From Pseudomonas helleri (GTDB lineage: Bacteria > Pseudomonadota > Gammaproteobacteria > Pseudomonadales > Pseudomonadaceae), in NCBI RefSeq assembly GCF_001043025.1, contig NZ_JYLD01000001.1, forward strand, positions 124,001 through 188,000: 64,000 nt of DNA. The letters run 5' to 3'. The translations under genes and the position numbers were made by a program. Within the stretch, counting starts at the first letter, position 1. The number at the start of each line of letters is the position of its first letter. This document shows positions 49,222 through 57,744 of this stretch, one piece after another. Below the pieces are notes generated by a model. That model searched no databases. It had not been told where the DNA came from and saw nothing but the letters and a program-made list of their open reading frames with translations.

Positions 49222-49989
49222 TTATTTCTTTTTGGCAGGGGCCTTGGCTTTGACGCTGCGCTGACGCAGGGCTTCAAACAGGCAAACGCCGGTCGCTACC
49301 GAGACGTTCAGGCTGCTGACGCTGCCCGCCATCGGCAGGCGCACCAGGTAGTCGCAATGCTCGCGGGTCAGGCGGCGCATGCCTTTGCCTTCAGCACCCA
49401 TGATCATGATGGTCGGGCCGGTCAGGTCTTGCTCGTACAGCTCCTGCTCGGCTTCGCCCGCCGTACCGACGATCCACAAGCCACGTTGTTGCAGCTTTTT
49501 AAGCGTCGCGGCCAGGTTGGTCACAGCTACCAGTGGAATCACTTCCGCCGCACCGCAGGCTACTTTTCGTACCGTTGGGGTCAGCGTTGCCGACTTGTCT
49601 TTAGGCACGATAACCGCCAGCGCACCGGCCGCATCAGCCGTACGCAGGCAAGCACCCAGGTTGTGCGGGTCTGTCACGCCATCCAGCACCAGAATCAACG
49701 GAGCACCTTCGGTGCGATCCAGCAATTCGTTGAGCATGGCCTCGCCCCACACCTGGCTCGGGCTCACATCCGCCACAACGCCCTGGTGCACGCCTTCAAC
49801 CCAGGCGTCCATTTCACGGCGCTCGGCCTGACCGACGTCGATCCGGTTTTCAGCAGCCAGCGCGACCAGGGTCTGGACGCGAGGATCGTTGCGGCTTTCA
49901 GCCAACCAGATGTGCTTGACGCGTTTTGGGTGGTGACGAAGCAACGCTTCTACGGCGTGAATGCCGTAGATTTTTTCCAACTGACTCAT
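49222..49989 (-). CDS. rlmB: 23S rRNA (guanosine-2'-O-)-methyltransferase RlmB
   Basis: 255 residues: N-terminal substrate-binding domain (KIYGIHAVEALLRHHP), then SPOUT methyltransferase with motif 1 DPHNLGACLRTADAAG, motif 2 IMGAEGKGMRRL and motif 3 LPMAGSVSSLNVSVATGVCLFE. Methylates G2251 of 23S rRNA (E. coli numbering). Start overlaps the rnr stop (ATGA), so it is translated with rnr. Confidence 0.96.
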   Translation of the reverse strand: MSQLEKIYGIHAVEALLRHHPKRVKHIWLAESRNDPRVQTLVALAAENRIDVGQAERREMDAWVEGVHQGVVADVSPSQVWGEAMLNELLDRTEGAPLILVLDGVTDPHNLGACLRTADAAGALAVIVPKDKSATLTPTVRKVACGAAEVIPLVAVTNLAATLKKLQQRGLWIVGTAGEAEQELYEQDLTGPTIMIMGAEGKGMRRLTREHCDYLVRLPMAGSVSSLNVSVATGVCLFEALRQRSVKAKAPAKKK

Positions 49990-52649
49990 GACTTGGCCTT
50001 AGGTTTGCGCGACCCGCCGCTTTTGCTGGCAGGCGCAGCGCCCGATTTTGGCGGGCCTTTACGATGTTTGCTGGGTTTGGAAGGCTTGCCCGCGTCTTTA
50101 GCGGGTGCTGCCCTCCCCGACTTTCCCGACTCCGACGCTCGACCGCCGCTTTTCGCATCGGCCAACAGCGCCTTTTTCACTTCGCGGCTTTTACGCACTT
50201 CGGCGTTATTGGCCGCCGCGTCGCTGGAGCGATAAGCGCCGTCAGACGCTTTCACGGTTTTGGCTGGCGCGCTGCGGCGAGCGGGTTTAGCCGCTTCAAC
50301 CGGTGGCGGCTCAGTCGGCTTGGTCCCGGACTTACCCGCGTTTTTGCGCACAGGCTTTTCGTCGGTGCGGTTTTTACGACCGATCGGCGCGCTGAGGGTT
50401 TTCTCAGCCATTTCGAAGTCGATTTTGCGCTCGTCCAGATCAACCCGCATGACGCGCACTTCAACCGTGTCACCCAAGCGGAAGCTGCGACCGGTGCGCT
50501 CGCCCGCCAGGCGGTGATGCACAGGGTCAAAGTGGTAGTAGTCGCCCGGCAAGGCGGTCACGTGGACCAGACCTTCAACATAAATGTCGGTCAGTTCAAC
50601 GAACAGGCCAAAACCGGTAACTGCCGTCACCACACCCGGGAACGTCTCGCCTACGCGGTCCTTCATGAACTCGCACTTGAGCCAGTTGGTCACGTCACGC
50701 GTGGCTTCATCGGCACGGCGCTCGCTCATCGAGCATTGCTCGCCGAGCTGCTCCAGAATCGCTTCGTCGTACGGGTAAATGCGCGCTTTCGGGATGGTCA
50801 TCGCGCCAGCACGCAGAACGTGCGGGGTATCCTGCTTGGAGTGGATAACGCTGCGAATCGCCCGATGCGTGAGCAAGTCCGGGTAACGACGAATCGGCGA
50901 AGTGAAGTGAGTATAGGCCTCGTAGTTCAGGCCGAAGTGGCCCTGGTTATCAGCGCTGTACACCGCCTGGCTCAACGAGCGCAGCATCACGGTCTGGATC
51001 AGGTGGTAATCGGGGCGGTCCTTGATGTGCTCAAGCAACGCCTGATAGTCCTTCGGCGAAGGACCATCCTTGCCTTTGTGCAGGCTCAGACCCAACTCAC
51101 CGAGGAACGCGCGGAGTTTTTCCAGACGCTCAGGCGGCGGACCGTCGTGCACACGGTACAGGGCCGGAATTTCGTGCTTCTTGAGGAACTCAGCAGTGGC
51201 CACGTTGGCCGCCAGCATGCATTCTTCGATCAGCTTGTGCGCATCGTTACGCGTGGTTGGGCGAATTTCAGCGATTTTGCGCTCGGAACCGAAGATGATC
51301 CGGGTTTCCTGGGTTTCAAAGTCAATCGCGCCACGGGTATGACGAGCGCCCAGGAGCACTTTGTACAGTGCGTACAGTTGCTTGAGGTGCGGCACCACAT
51401 CAGCGAATTCGCTGCGCAGTTGCTTGGCGTCGTTGGTTTTCGGGTGCTCAAGGATGGTGCTGACCTTGTTGTAGGTCAGACGCGCCTGCGAGTGAATCAC
51501 CGCCTCGTAGAACTGATAGTCGCTCATTTCGCCGGTTTTGGAGATGGTCATCTCGCACACCATGGCCAAACGGTCGACTTTCGGGTTCAGGGAGCACAGG
51601 CCGTTGGACAACTCCTCGGGCAGCATGGGAATCACGCGCTCCGGAAAGTACACCGAGTTGCCACGCACTTGAGCTTCAGCGTCCAGCGCCGAACCAATTT
51701 TCACGTAGCTGGATACGTCGGCAATGGCCACGTAGAGCTTCCAGCCGCCACCGAACAAGCGCAGCTTGCCGGACTTGGCTTCGCAATACACGGCGTCATC
51801 GAAGTCGCGGGCATCTTCGCCGTCAATGGTGACGAACGGCAGATGACGCAGATCGATGCGCTTCTCTTTGTCTTTCTCTTCAACTTCTGGCTTGAGCTTG
51901 GCGGCTTCTTTAAGCACAGCCTCTGGCCAGACGTGAGGAATGTCGTAGGTGCGCAGCGCGATGTCGATTTCCATGCCGGGCGCCATGTAGTTGCCCACCA
52001 CTTCAAGCACATCACCCTGCGGCTGGAAGCGCGGGGTCGGCCAGTGAGTGATCTTCACTTCAACGAACTGCCCGATCTTCGCGCCCGCATTGCGGCCCGG
52101 AGTCACCAGCACTTCCTGCTGGATTTTCGGGTTATCGGCCACTACAAAGCCGATGCCGCCTTCTTCGAAGTAACGACCCACGATGGTTTCGTGAGCACGC
52201 GAGACCACTTCAACGATCACGCCTTCACGACGACCACGGCGGTCCAGACCCGAAACACGGGCCAGCGCACGGTCGCCATCGAACACCAGACGCATTTGCG
52301 CCGGGCTCAGGAACAGGTCGTCGCTGCCATCGTCCGGCACCAAAAAGCCGAAGCCATCACGGTGACCGCTGATGCGACCCAGGATCAGGTCGAGCTTGTC
52401 TACCGGCGCGTACGTGCCACGGCGGGTGTAAATCAGTTGAGCATCGCGCTCCATCGCACGCAGGCGACGACGCAGGGCTTCAATTTGGTCTTCGGTCGTG
52501 AGTCCAAACTCTGCGACCAACTGCTCACGAGCAGCAGGCGAACCGCGTTCAGCCAGATGCTGAAGGATCAGTTCGCGACTTGGGATAGGGTTTTCGTATT
52601 TTTCCGCTTCACGTGCGGCCTCGGGATCGAGGGTCTGCCAATCGGCCAT
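49986..52649 (-). CDS. rnr: Ribonuclease R
   Basis: 887 residues: N-terminal helix-turn-helix (LILQHLAERGSPAAREQLV), two cold-shock domains, the RNB catalytic core (FVTIDGEDARDFDDAVYCE with the metal-binding Asp cluster), an S1 domain (GVVTAVTGFGLFVELTDIYVEGLVHV) and a long basic Lys/Ala/Ser-rich tail. It degrades structured RNA 3' to 5' and is important in cold and in tmRNA quality control. Starts an rnr-rlmB operon. Confidence 0.97.
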   Translation of the reverse strand: MADWQTLDPEAAREAEKYENPIPSRELILQHLAERGSPAAREQLVAEFGLTTEDQIEALRRRLRAMERDAQLIYTRRGTYAPVDKLDLILGRISGHRDGFGFLVPDDGSDDLFLSPAQMRLVFDGDRALARVSGLDRRGRREGVIVEVVSRAHETIVGRYFEEGGIGFVVADNPKIQQEVLVTPGRNAGAKIGQFVEVKITHWPTPRFQPQGDVLEVVGNYMAPGMEIDIALRTYDIPHVWPEAVLKEAAKLKPEVEEKDKEKRIDLRHLPFVTIDGEDARDFDDAVYCEAKSGKLRLFGGGWKLYVAIADVSSYVKIGSALDAEAQVRGNSVYFPERVIPMLPEELSNGLCSLNPKVDRLAMVCEMTISKTGEMSDYQFYEAVIHSQARLTYNKVSTILEHPKTNDAKQLRSEFADVVPHLKQLYALYKVLLGARHTRGAIDFETQETRIIFGSERKIAEIRPTTRNDAHKLIEECMLAANVATAEFLKKHEIPALYRVHDGPPPERLEKLRAFLGELGLSLHKGKDGPSPKDYQALLEHIKDRPDYHLIQTVMLRSLSQAVYSADNQGHFGLNYEAYTHFTSPIRRYPDLLTHRAIRSVIHSKQDTPHVLRAGAMTIPKARIYPYDEAILEQLGEQCSMSERRADEATRDVTNWLKCEFMKDRVGETFPGVVTAVTGFGLFVELTDIYVEGLVHVTALPGDYYHFDPVHHRLAGERTGRSFRLGDTVEVRVMRVDLDERKIDFEMAEKTLSAPIGRKNRTDEKPVRKNAGKSGTKPTEPPPVEAAKPARRSAPAKTVKASDGAYRSSDAAANNAEVRKSREVKKALLADAKSGGRASESGKSGRAAPAKDAGKPSKPSKHRKGPPKSGAAPASKSGGSRKPKAKS

Positions 52650-52809
52650 TAGATAGTTTTCACCTTGTCTATATGCGGTTAGTTTGGCATACGCGTATTG
52701 AAACGGGAAATTTCGGACTCTAGCAGTGCCTTATTAGCCGGTTCTGACGCGCCTGGCGGGCTCAAACACATCGCCCGCGAAATATTTCGAATATTTTTAA
52801 TCACAACGC

Positions 52810-52838
52810 TTTACAGGTCAAAGGGGCATCCGTATAGT
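52810..52838 (+). promoter_or_regulatory. Promoter of the first tRNA-Leu
   Basis: TTTACA (52810-52815), 17 bases, TATAGT (52833-52838), then a GC-rich discriminator GCGCGCC typical of stringently controlled stable-RNA promoters. Confidence 0.75.
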
Positions 52839-52872
52839 GCGCGCCATCGACAACGGCGACGTTGCAGATACT

Positions 52873-52959
52873 GCCCAGATGGTGAAATTGGTAGACACGC
52901 CAGCTTCAGGTGCTGGTGGCCGCAAGGCCGTGGAAGTTCGAGTCTTCTTCTGGGCACCA
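52873..52959 (+). tRNA. tRNA-Leu (anticodon CAG), copy 1
   Basis: 87 bases including encoded CCA. Acceptor GCCCAGA/TCTGGGC, anticodon arm CCAGC-TTCAGGT-GCTGG (anticodon CAG, codon CUG), a long class II variable arm (TGGCCGCAAGGCCGT) and T arm GAAGTTCGAGTCTTC. Confidence 0.97.
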
Positions 52960-52998
52960 ATTTAGAGAGTGAGATTAGTACAATCTTGCATCTCACAC

Positions 52999-53022
52999 AA
53001 AACCCGCGAAAGCGGGTTTTTT
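52999..53022 (+). terminator. Terminator of tRNA-Leu copy 1
   Basis: AACCCGC-GAA-AGCGGGTT hairpin followed by TTTTTT; a classic intrinsic terminator. Confidence 0.9.
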
Positions 53023-53071
53023 GCATTTGGGGGTTTCACAAAGATTTTTGATTTATAAACCAAAACAGGGG

Positions 53072-53100
53072 TTTACAGATCAAATAGCTCTCCGTATAGT
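53072..53100 (+). promoter_or_regulatory. Promoter of the second tRNA-Leu
   Basis: TTTACA (53072-53077), 17 bases, TATAGT (53095-53100), then GCGCCAC. Same layout as the first copy, indicating a duplicated promoter-gene unit. Confidence 0.75.
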
Positions 53101-53134
53101 GCGCCACATCAACAGCGGCAACGTTGCTGATACT

Positions 53135-53221
53135 GCCCAGATGGTGAAATTGGTAGACACGCCAGCTTCAGGTGCTGGTGGCCGCAAGGCCGTGGAAGTT
53201 CGAGTCTTCTTCTGGGCACCA
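53135..53221 (+). tRNA. tRNA-Leu (anticodon CAG), copy 2
   Basis: 87 bases, identical to copy 1 over the whole gene as far as I can compare, 175 bases downstream of it. CCA is encoded. Confidence 0.97.
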
Positions 53222-53259
53222 ATTCAGGTTTACAGCCTACGGTTGTGAAACCACTCAAA

Positions 53260-53283
53260 AAGCCCGCGAAAGCGGGCTTTTTA
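53260..53283 (+). terminator. Terminator of tRNA-Leu copy 2
   Basis: AAGCCCGC-GAA-AGCGGGCTTTTTAG hairpin with T-run, very similar to the copy 1 terminator. Confidence 0.9.
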
Positions 53284-53341
53284 GTTTCCGGCATTCCCCC
53301 CCTCCCTTGGTCTGACACCTTCTATCCAGTCCACCAACGTT

Positions 53342-53360
53342 GTATTTGATAATCCATCTC
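53342..53360 (+). promoter_or_regulatory. Possible Fur box before the sigma-factor gene
   Basis: A 19-base stretch with the core TTTGATAATC matches the classic Fur consensus at about 12 of 19 positions, 55 bases before the sigma-factor start. The position suits iron repression of an iron-starvation sigma gene, but the match is moderate. Confidence 0.4.
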
Positions 53361-53415
53361 ACTCGCACTAATATCCGGCCACCTTCAGATCGCCTGTGCG
53401 ACTTCCTGGATTCGA

Positions 53416-53922
53416 GTGTCCGACAACAACGAAAGACTTCAGCTCTACCTCACGCATCGACATGCGCTTGTGGACTATGCCGCCCCCATCGTGGGTTGCC
53501 GCGCCAAGGCCGAAGATGTGGTTCAGGATGCGTGGTTACGCTTTAGCCAAGGGGCCGACAGCTTGGTCCCGCTCACTCAGCCGGTGGGCTACCTGTACCG
53601 GATCGTGCGCAACCTGGCCTTTGACCTGAACCGCCGGGTCACCCTGGAGAACCGCCACACCTTGCGCGACGAACTGCTCGACGAGCACGTTTCCAACGCG
53701 CCCTCCCCTGAACAAGAAGCCCTGCATCTGGACGAGCTGCGTAAATTGCAACATGCTCTGTCCCGCCTGCCTGAACGTACTCGACAGGCCTTTGTCCTGC
53801 ATCGGCTGCAAGGCCTGACGTTCCAACAAATTGGTACCCAGCTGGGTATCTCTGTGAGCCTGGCCCATCAATTGGTCCGCGATGCCCTGACCTACTGCGC
53901 GGAACAACTGAGCGATGACTGA
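53416..53922 (+). CDS. FecI-like ECF (iron-starvation) sigma factor
   Basis: 168 residues: sigma region 2 (CRAKAEDVVQDAWLRF, PVGYLYRIVRNLAFDLNRR) and region 4 (RLPERTRQAFVLHRLQGLTFQQIGTQLGISVSLAHQLV). The sequence and the following fecR and TonB receptor define a FecI-type cell-surface signalling system. Start is GTG at 53416 with a weak ribosome binding site. It should direct transcription of the receptor gene, and perhaps the peroxidase gene, when the substrate is bound. Confidence 0.92.
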   Translation: MSDNNERLQLYLTHRHALVDYAAPIVGCRAKAEDVVQDAWLRFSQGADSLVPLTQPVGYLYRIVRNLAFDLNRRVTLENRHTLRDELLDEHVSNAPSPEQEALHLDELRKLQHALSRLPERTRQAFVLHRLQGLTFQQIGTQLGISVSLAHQLVRDALTYCAEQLSDD

Positions 53923-54889
53923 CACGCCCCCTCCAAATCTGGTCTGGGAAACCGCGCTGGACTGGCTGCTGCTGATCCAGCAAAACCCCGACGACCCCGA
54001 ACTCAACCGCCGCCTGAATGACTGGCGGGCCAGCGCCCCTGAACACGACGCTGCGTGGCGCAAAGCGCAGAAAGTCTGGCAACTGAGCGGCGCCGCCCTG
54101 AGCTTGCCGAACCCGCCCGCCGCCGCTGCGCCACAGGTTGCAGCGGCCACGCCTGCGCCGCGCCGCTTCAGCCGCCACCACTGCTCATGGATCGGCGCAG
54201 CCGCTGCGGCCTGCGCAGTGTTTATGCTGCTGCCCGACTGGCAAGCCCTGCGGGCCGATTACAGTAGTCCCACCGCCGAACATCGTGACATCCCCCTGAG
54301 CGACGGCAGCCACATGCTGCTCGACAGCAACAGCGTGGCCGATGTGCACTTCGACCCCGAGCAGCGCCAGGTCACGCTGTTGCGGGGCCAGGCGTTTTTC
54401 TCGGTCAAGTCCGAGCCAGATCGCGCGTTTTTCGTAAATGCCGGGCAGGTGCGCGTTCGTGTCACCGGCACCGCCTTTGCCGTCAGCGTGGAAAACGGCG
54501 AGGTACAGGTCAGCGTTGAAAGCGGCACCGTCGCAGTAAAAACCCCGACGGCGCCTGAGCCCGCCAGCCTTCATCACGGCGATCATCTGAGCTACAGCGC
54601 GATAGACAACCAGACCCGGCGGGCACAATGGCCTAATGAGTCCATCGCGCCTTGGCGCCGCTGGCAACTGGTTGCGGTCGATCAATCGGTAGAAGACGTC
54701 ATCAAACAACTGCGTCGCTATCAGCCCGGTCTGATCCTGCTGACAGACAAAGCACTGGGCCAACGGCGCATCACCGCCGCCCTGAACTTGCGCGATCCAA
54801 AACGCGCCTTGCAGGCTGCCATCGCCCCGCTGGGCGGCGCCGTGCAAGACGGCCTGCCGTATACCTTGATCGTTACCGACGCGCCGTAA
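53915..54889 (+). CDS. FecR-family anti-sigma/sigma regulator
   Basis: 324 residues: N-terminal cytosolic sigma-binding part (WRASAPEHDAAWRKAQKVWQL, DUF4880 type), one transmembrane helix (IGAAAAACAVFMLLPDW) and the periplasmic FecR domain (RDIPLSDGSHMLLDSNSVADV, LLRGQAFFSV). It ends in the secretin/TonB short N-terminal-like region that contacts the receptor. It overlaps the sigma gene by 8 bases. Confidence 0.93.
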   Translation: MTDTPPPNLVWETALDWLLLIQQNPDDPELNRRLNDWRASAPEHDAAWRKAQKVWQLSGAALSLPNPPAAAAPQVAAATPAPRRFSRHHCSWIGAAAAACAVFMLLPDWQALRADYSSPTAEHRDIPLSDGSHMLLDSNSVADVHFDPEQRQVTLLRGQAFFSVKSEPDRAFFVNAGQVRVRVTGTAFAVSVENGEVQVSVESGTVAVKTPTAPEPASLHHGDHLSYSAIDNQTRRAQWPNESIAPWRRWQLVAVDQSVEDVIKQLRRYQPGLILLTDKALGQRRITAALNLRDPKRALQAAIAPLGGAVQDGLPYTLIVTDAP

Positions 54890-54909
54890 ATCTTTTTTCA
54901 ACTATTTCT

Positions 54910-54935
54910 GGAAATCTCCTGCAGCCGAGAGTCTT
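54910..54935 (+). promoter_or_regulatory. Possible FecI-type promoter before the receptor gene
   Basis: GGAAAT at 54910-54915 followed after 16 bases by TCTT, resembling promoters used by iron-starvation sigma factors. It sits in the 113-bp gap between fecR and the receptor. A GTCACT...AGTGAC dyad (54947-54974) follows. Confidence 0.35.
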
Positions 54936-55002
54936 TACCTACGAACGTCACTGATAAAGATTCGCATTAGTGACCAAGGCGTTTCATTTCGTAGGTCCTC
55001 TC

Positions 55003-57744
55003 ATGCTTTCTCTGCGTTTGCGTTACGTGCGCTCACTGTCTCTGGGCCTGCTTCTGGGTTTACCGGCGCTGCCCCTTGCCGCCCAGGCTGAACCCGACCG
55101 TCAGCATTACCAGATAGCCGCCCAGCCGCTGGCTAACGCGCTGATTGCGTTTTCGCAGCAATCGGGCTGGCAAATCAGCGCCGAAAGCGCCCTGCTCACA
55201 GGTTTAAGCAGCTCGCCGGTAGACGGCAACCTGGACCCGGAACACGCCCTGGCTAGCCTGTTGCGCTCAAGCGGCCTGCAATGGGAAGTCACCTCACCAG
55301 ACAGCGCATCGATCTTGCCACCCACCGACAGCGACGTCTTGCTGATCAAAAGCACACCGATTACCGCCATGGACGCCGTTTTCCAGGGTGAACAAGTGAT
55401 AGATCGGCAAATGATCGAGAACTTGCCTTCAGGCAATGGCGACATAACCAGCCTGCTACGCACCAACCCCAACGTACAGTTCGACAACAATCAGCTCAGC
55501 AGCAAGACGCCCGGCGAAATTGCCCCGGCCGATATCAGCATCAACGGCGCGCGCCCATGGCAAAACCTGTTTGTGGTTGACGGCATGAACATGAACAACG
55601 ACCTCGACCCCGGTAACAGCAACGACGACTTCGACGAGTTGCCAGGGCGCAGCCAGGGCATGGCCCTGGACACCGACCTGCTGGAAAACATCAAGGTCTA
55701 TGACAGCAACGTGCCAGTGGAATTTGGCGGCTTTAACGGCGGCGTGGTCGAAGCCAATACCCGCGACCCCAAGAAAGACTTTCACGGCAAACTGTCGGTG
55801 CAGATGTCGCGCTCCGAGTGGACCCGCTACCACCTCAATGAAGACGACCCCGACCTTGAAAGCTTCAAGGCGGGCTTTGGTAACAGCAGCCAGCCCGAGT
55901 TTAAAAAAGTCATTACCCGCGCCACCCTCGAAGGGCACCTCACGGACAACTTCGGCTTGCTGGGCAGTTTCTCGCGTAAAGACTCGACCATTCCGACCCG
56001 GGTCTTTGCCATTTCCAACCAGACCGAAACCGCCAACGCCGCCGAGACCCAGACTCGACGCATCGACAATTACTTCCTCAAGGCCGCCTGGCAGATCAAC
56101 GACGACTGGAAGCTCGACGTCAGCCTGACCCATGCCCCGGAAACCGCGAAAACCTTTGGTCCCAATTCAGTGCTCTCTGCCCGCGAGATGGAGGCCGGCG
56201 GCGACAGCCTCAGCGCACGGCTGGTGTGGAATGCACCACTGGCCCGAGTCGAACAAAACCTCAGTTGGAGTGAGCTGAACACCTCGCGCTATTCCGACAG
56301 CGACTACATGGTGCTGTGGCGCACCTCCACGAGCAAAGACTGGAGCACCTCGGCTTTCGCCACCGAGGGCGGCTTTGGCGACATCGAAGAAACCCAAAAG
56401 ACCCTGGCCTATAAACTCAAGGCCGACTGGAACAGCGTCCAGTGGCTGGGCATCGACCACGCGCTGCAAACCGGCCTGGAACTGTCGCAAAGCTCGGCCA
56501 GCTATGAACGCAATAAACCTTACAGCAGCTACAGCGTCGCCAGCACCGACACCTGCATGGGCAACGACCCGTATTGCTCCATCGGCCAGACCGCCAATGG
56601 CTGGGCCGGGCAATACGCCAACAAGATGACCCTGACCCAGGGCAAAGTCGCCTTCGACACCCGCTCATGGGCGTTATACCTGCAAGATGAAATGCGCTAC
56701 AAACGCCTCACCGTGCGGCCCGGGGTGCGCATCGACGGCGACAACTACATGAACCAGACCACGGTAGCCCCGCGCCTGGCCATTGAACTGGACGTATTCG
56801 GTGACAACAAAACCCGCATCACCGGCGGCGCAAACCGTTACTACGGGCGCAACCTGTACGCCTACCGTCTGCGCGACGGCATCGCCGCCATGGGCACTGA
56901 ATACAGCCGGGCCAGCCAGACCTCTGACTGGGTGATGGGCAAGCAAAACGCCAACGACAGCAAGTTCAACCAGTTGAAAGTGCCCTATGACGATGAGCTG
57001 ACACTGGGCCTGAGCCACGTGCAGTGGGACACCGAGTTCGCCGTCAAATACGTCAAGCGCATGGGCCGCGAGCAAGTCAGCCGCGCCTGGGGCGCGCAAA
57101 TCGGCCAGCCCTCCGAAGACACCGGCGCCCTGGCGGCCAACTACTACACCTACTACAACGGCGGCAAAAGCGACGCCGACATCTACACCCTCACCATCAC
57201 CCCGCTGCAAGCCTTTACCCTGGGCAGCACCCGCACCTCGGGCCAGTTCGCCATGGACTGGAGCAAGATCAACAACACCGGCCTGTCGAACTACAACGCC
57301 AGCATCGGCGCCATTTACGTTGAAGACCCGACGATCCAGTACGACGGTAAGTTCATGAAGTATTCCGACATGCCCGCGACCAACTACAACCGGCCATGGA
57401 CAGCACGCCTGACGACCATCACCGAAATCGACCCCTTGAACCTCACTTGGAGCAACTTCCTGCGTTATCGCGATGGCTATCGCCGCATTGCCGCCACGGG
57501 CAAAAAAGTCGTGCATGAAGGCTCCGAAGCTTACGTGTGGGCCGAAACACCGTATTCCGGCGCACTGACCTGGGACACCCGGCTGGCCTGGAAAATGCCC
57601 ACTGCCAAAGACCAGGCCGTGTTCGTCAACCTCGACGTCACCAACCTGCTGGACAAAAAAATCGTCGGTGCCACCGAGACAAGCGGCCTGCCCACCTTTG
57701 AAGTCGGGCGCCAATTCATGCTGGAAGTGGGGTACACCTTTTGA
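55003..57744 (+). CDS. TonB-dependent transducer receptor with STN signalling domain
   Basis: 913 residues. Signal peptide (LGLLLGLPALPLAAQA), then the STN domain (HYQIAAQPLANALIAFSQQSGWQ), which contacts FecR. A plug domain (DISINGARPWQNLFVVDGMNMNN, GFNGGVVEANTRDP) leads to a 22-strand barrel ending in an aromatic residue (LEVGYTF). A Cys pair lies in a likely surface loop (DTCMGNDPYC). The ligand is unknown: the plug and barrel are not of a siderophore class I can name. The peroxidase gene overlaps its stop. Start ATG 55003 fits the signal peptide. Confidence 0.92.
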   Translation: MLSLRLRYVRSLSLGLLLGLPALPLAAQAEPDRQHYQIAAQPLANALIAFSQQSGWQISAESALLTGLSSSPVDGNLDPEHALASLLRSSGLQWEVTSPDSASILPPTDSDVLLIKSTPITAMDAVFQGEQVIDRQMIENLPSGNGDITSLLRTNPNVQFDNNQLSSKTPGEIAPADISINGARPWQNLFVVDGMNMNNDLDPGNSNDDFDELPGRSQGMALDTDLLENIKVYDSNVPVEFGGFNGGVVEANTRDPKKDFHGKLSVQMSRSEWTRYHLNEDDPDLESFKAGFGNSSQPEFKKVITRATLEGHLTDNFGLLGSFSRKDSTIPTRVFAISNQTETANAAETQTRRIDNYFLKAAWQINDDWKLDVSLTHAPETAKTFGPNSVLSAREMEAGGDSLSARLVWNAPLARVEQNLSWSELNTSRYSDSDYMVLWRTSTSKDWSTSAFATEGGFGDIEETQKTLAYKLKADWNSVQWLGIDHALQTGLELSQSSASYERNKPYSSYSVASTDTCMGNDPYCSIGQTANGWAGQYANKMTLTQGKVAFDTRSWALYLQDEMRYKRLTVRPGVRIDGDNYMNQTTVAPRLAIELDVFGDNKTRITGGANRYYGRNLYAYRLRDGIAAMGTEYSRASQTSDWVMGKQNANDSKFNQLKVPYDDELTLGLSHVQWDTEFAVKYVKRMGREQVSRAWGAQIGQPSEDTGALAANYYTYYNGGKSDADIYTLTITPLQAFTLGSTRTSGQFAMDWSKINNTGLSNYNASIGAIYVEDPTIQYDGKFMKYSDMPATNYNRPWTARLTTITEIDPLNLTWSNFLRYRDGYRRIAATGKKVVHEGSEAYVWAETPYSGALTWDTRLAWKMPTAKDQAVFVNLDVTNLLDKKIVGATETSGLPTFEVGRQFMLEVGYTF

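Noticed and set aside
50064..52652. 862-codon open frame on the plus strand
   Set aside because: Antisense to rnr over its full length. Composition is that of a shadow frame (rich in Arg, His, Gly, Val) and there is no ribosome binding site.
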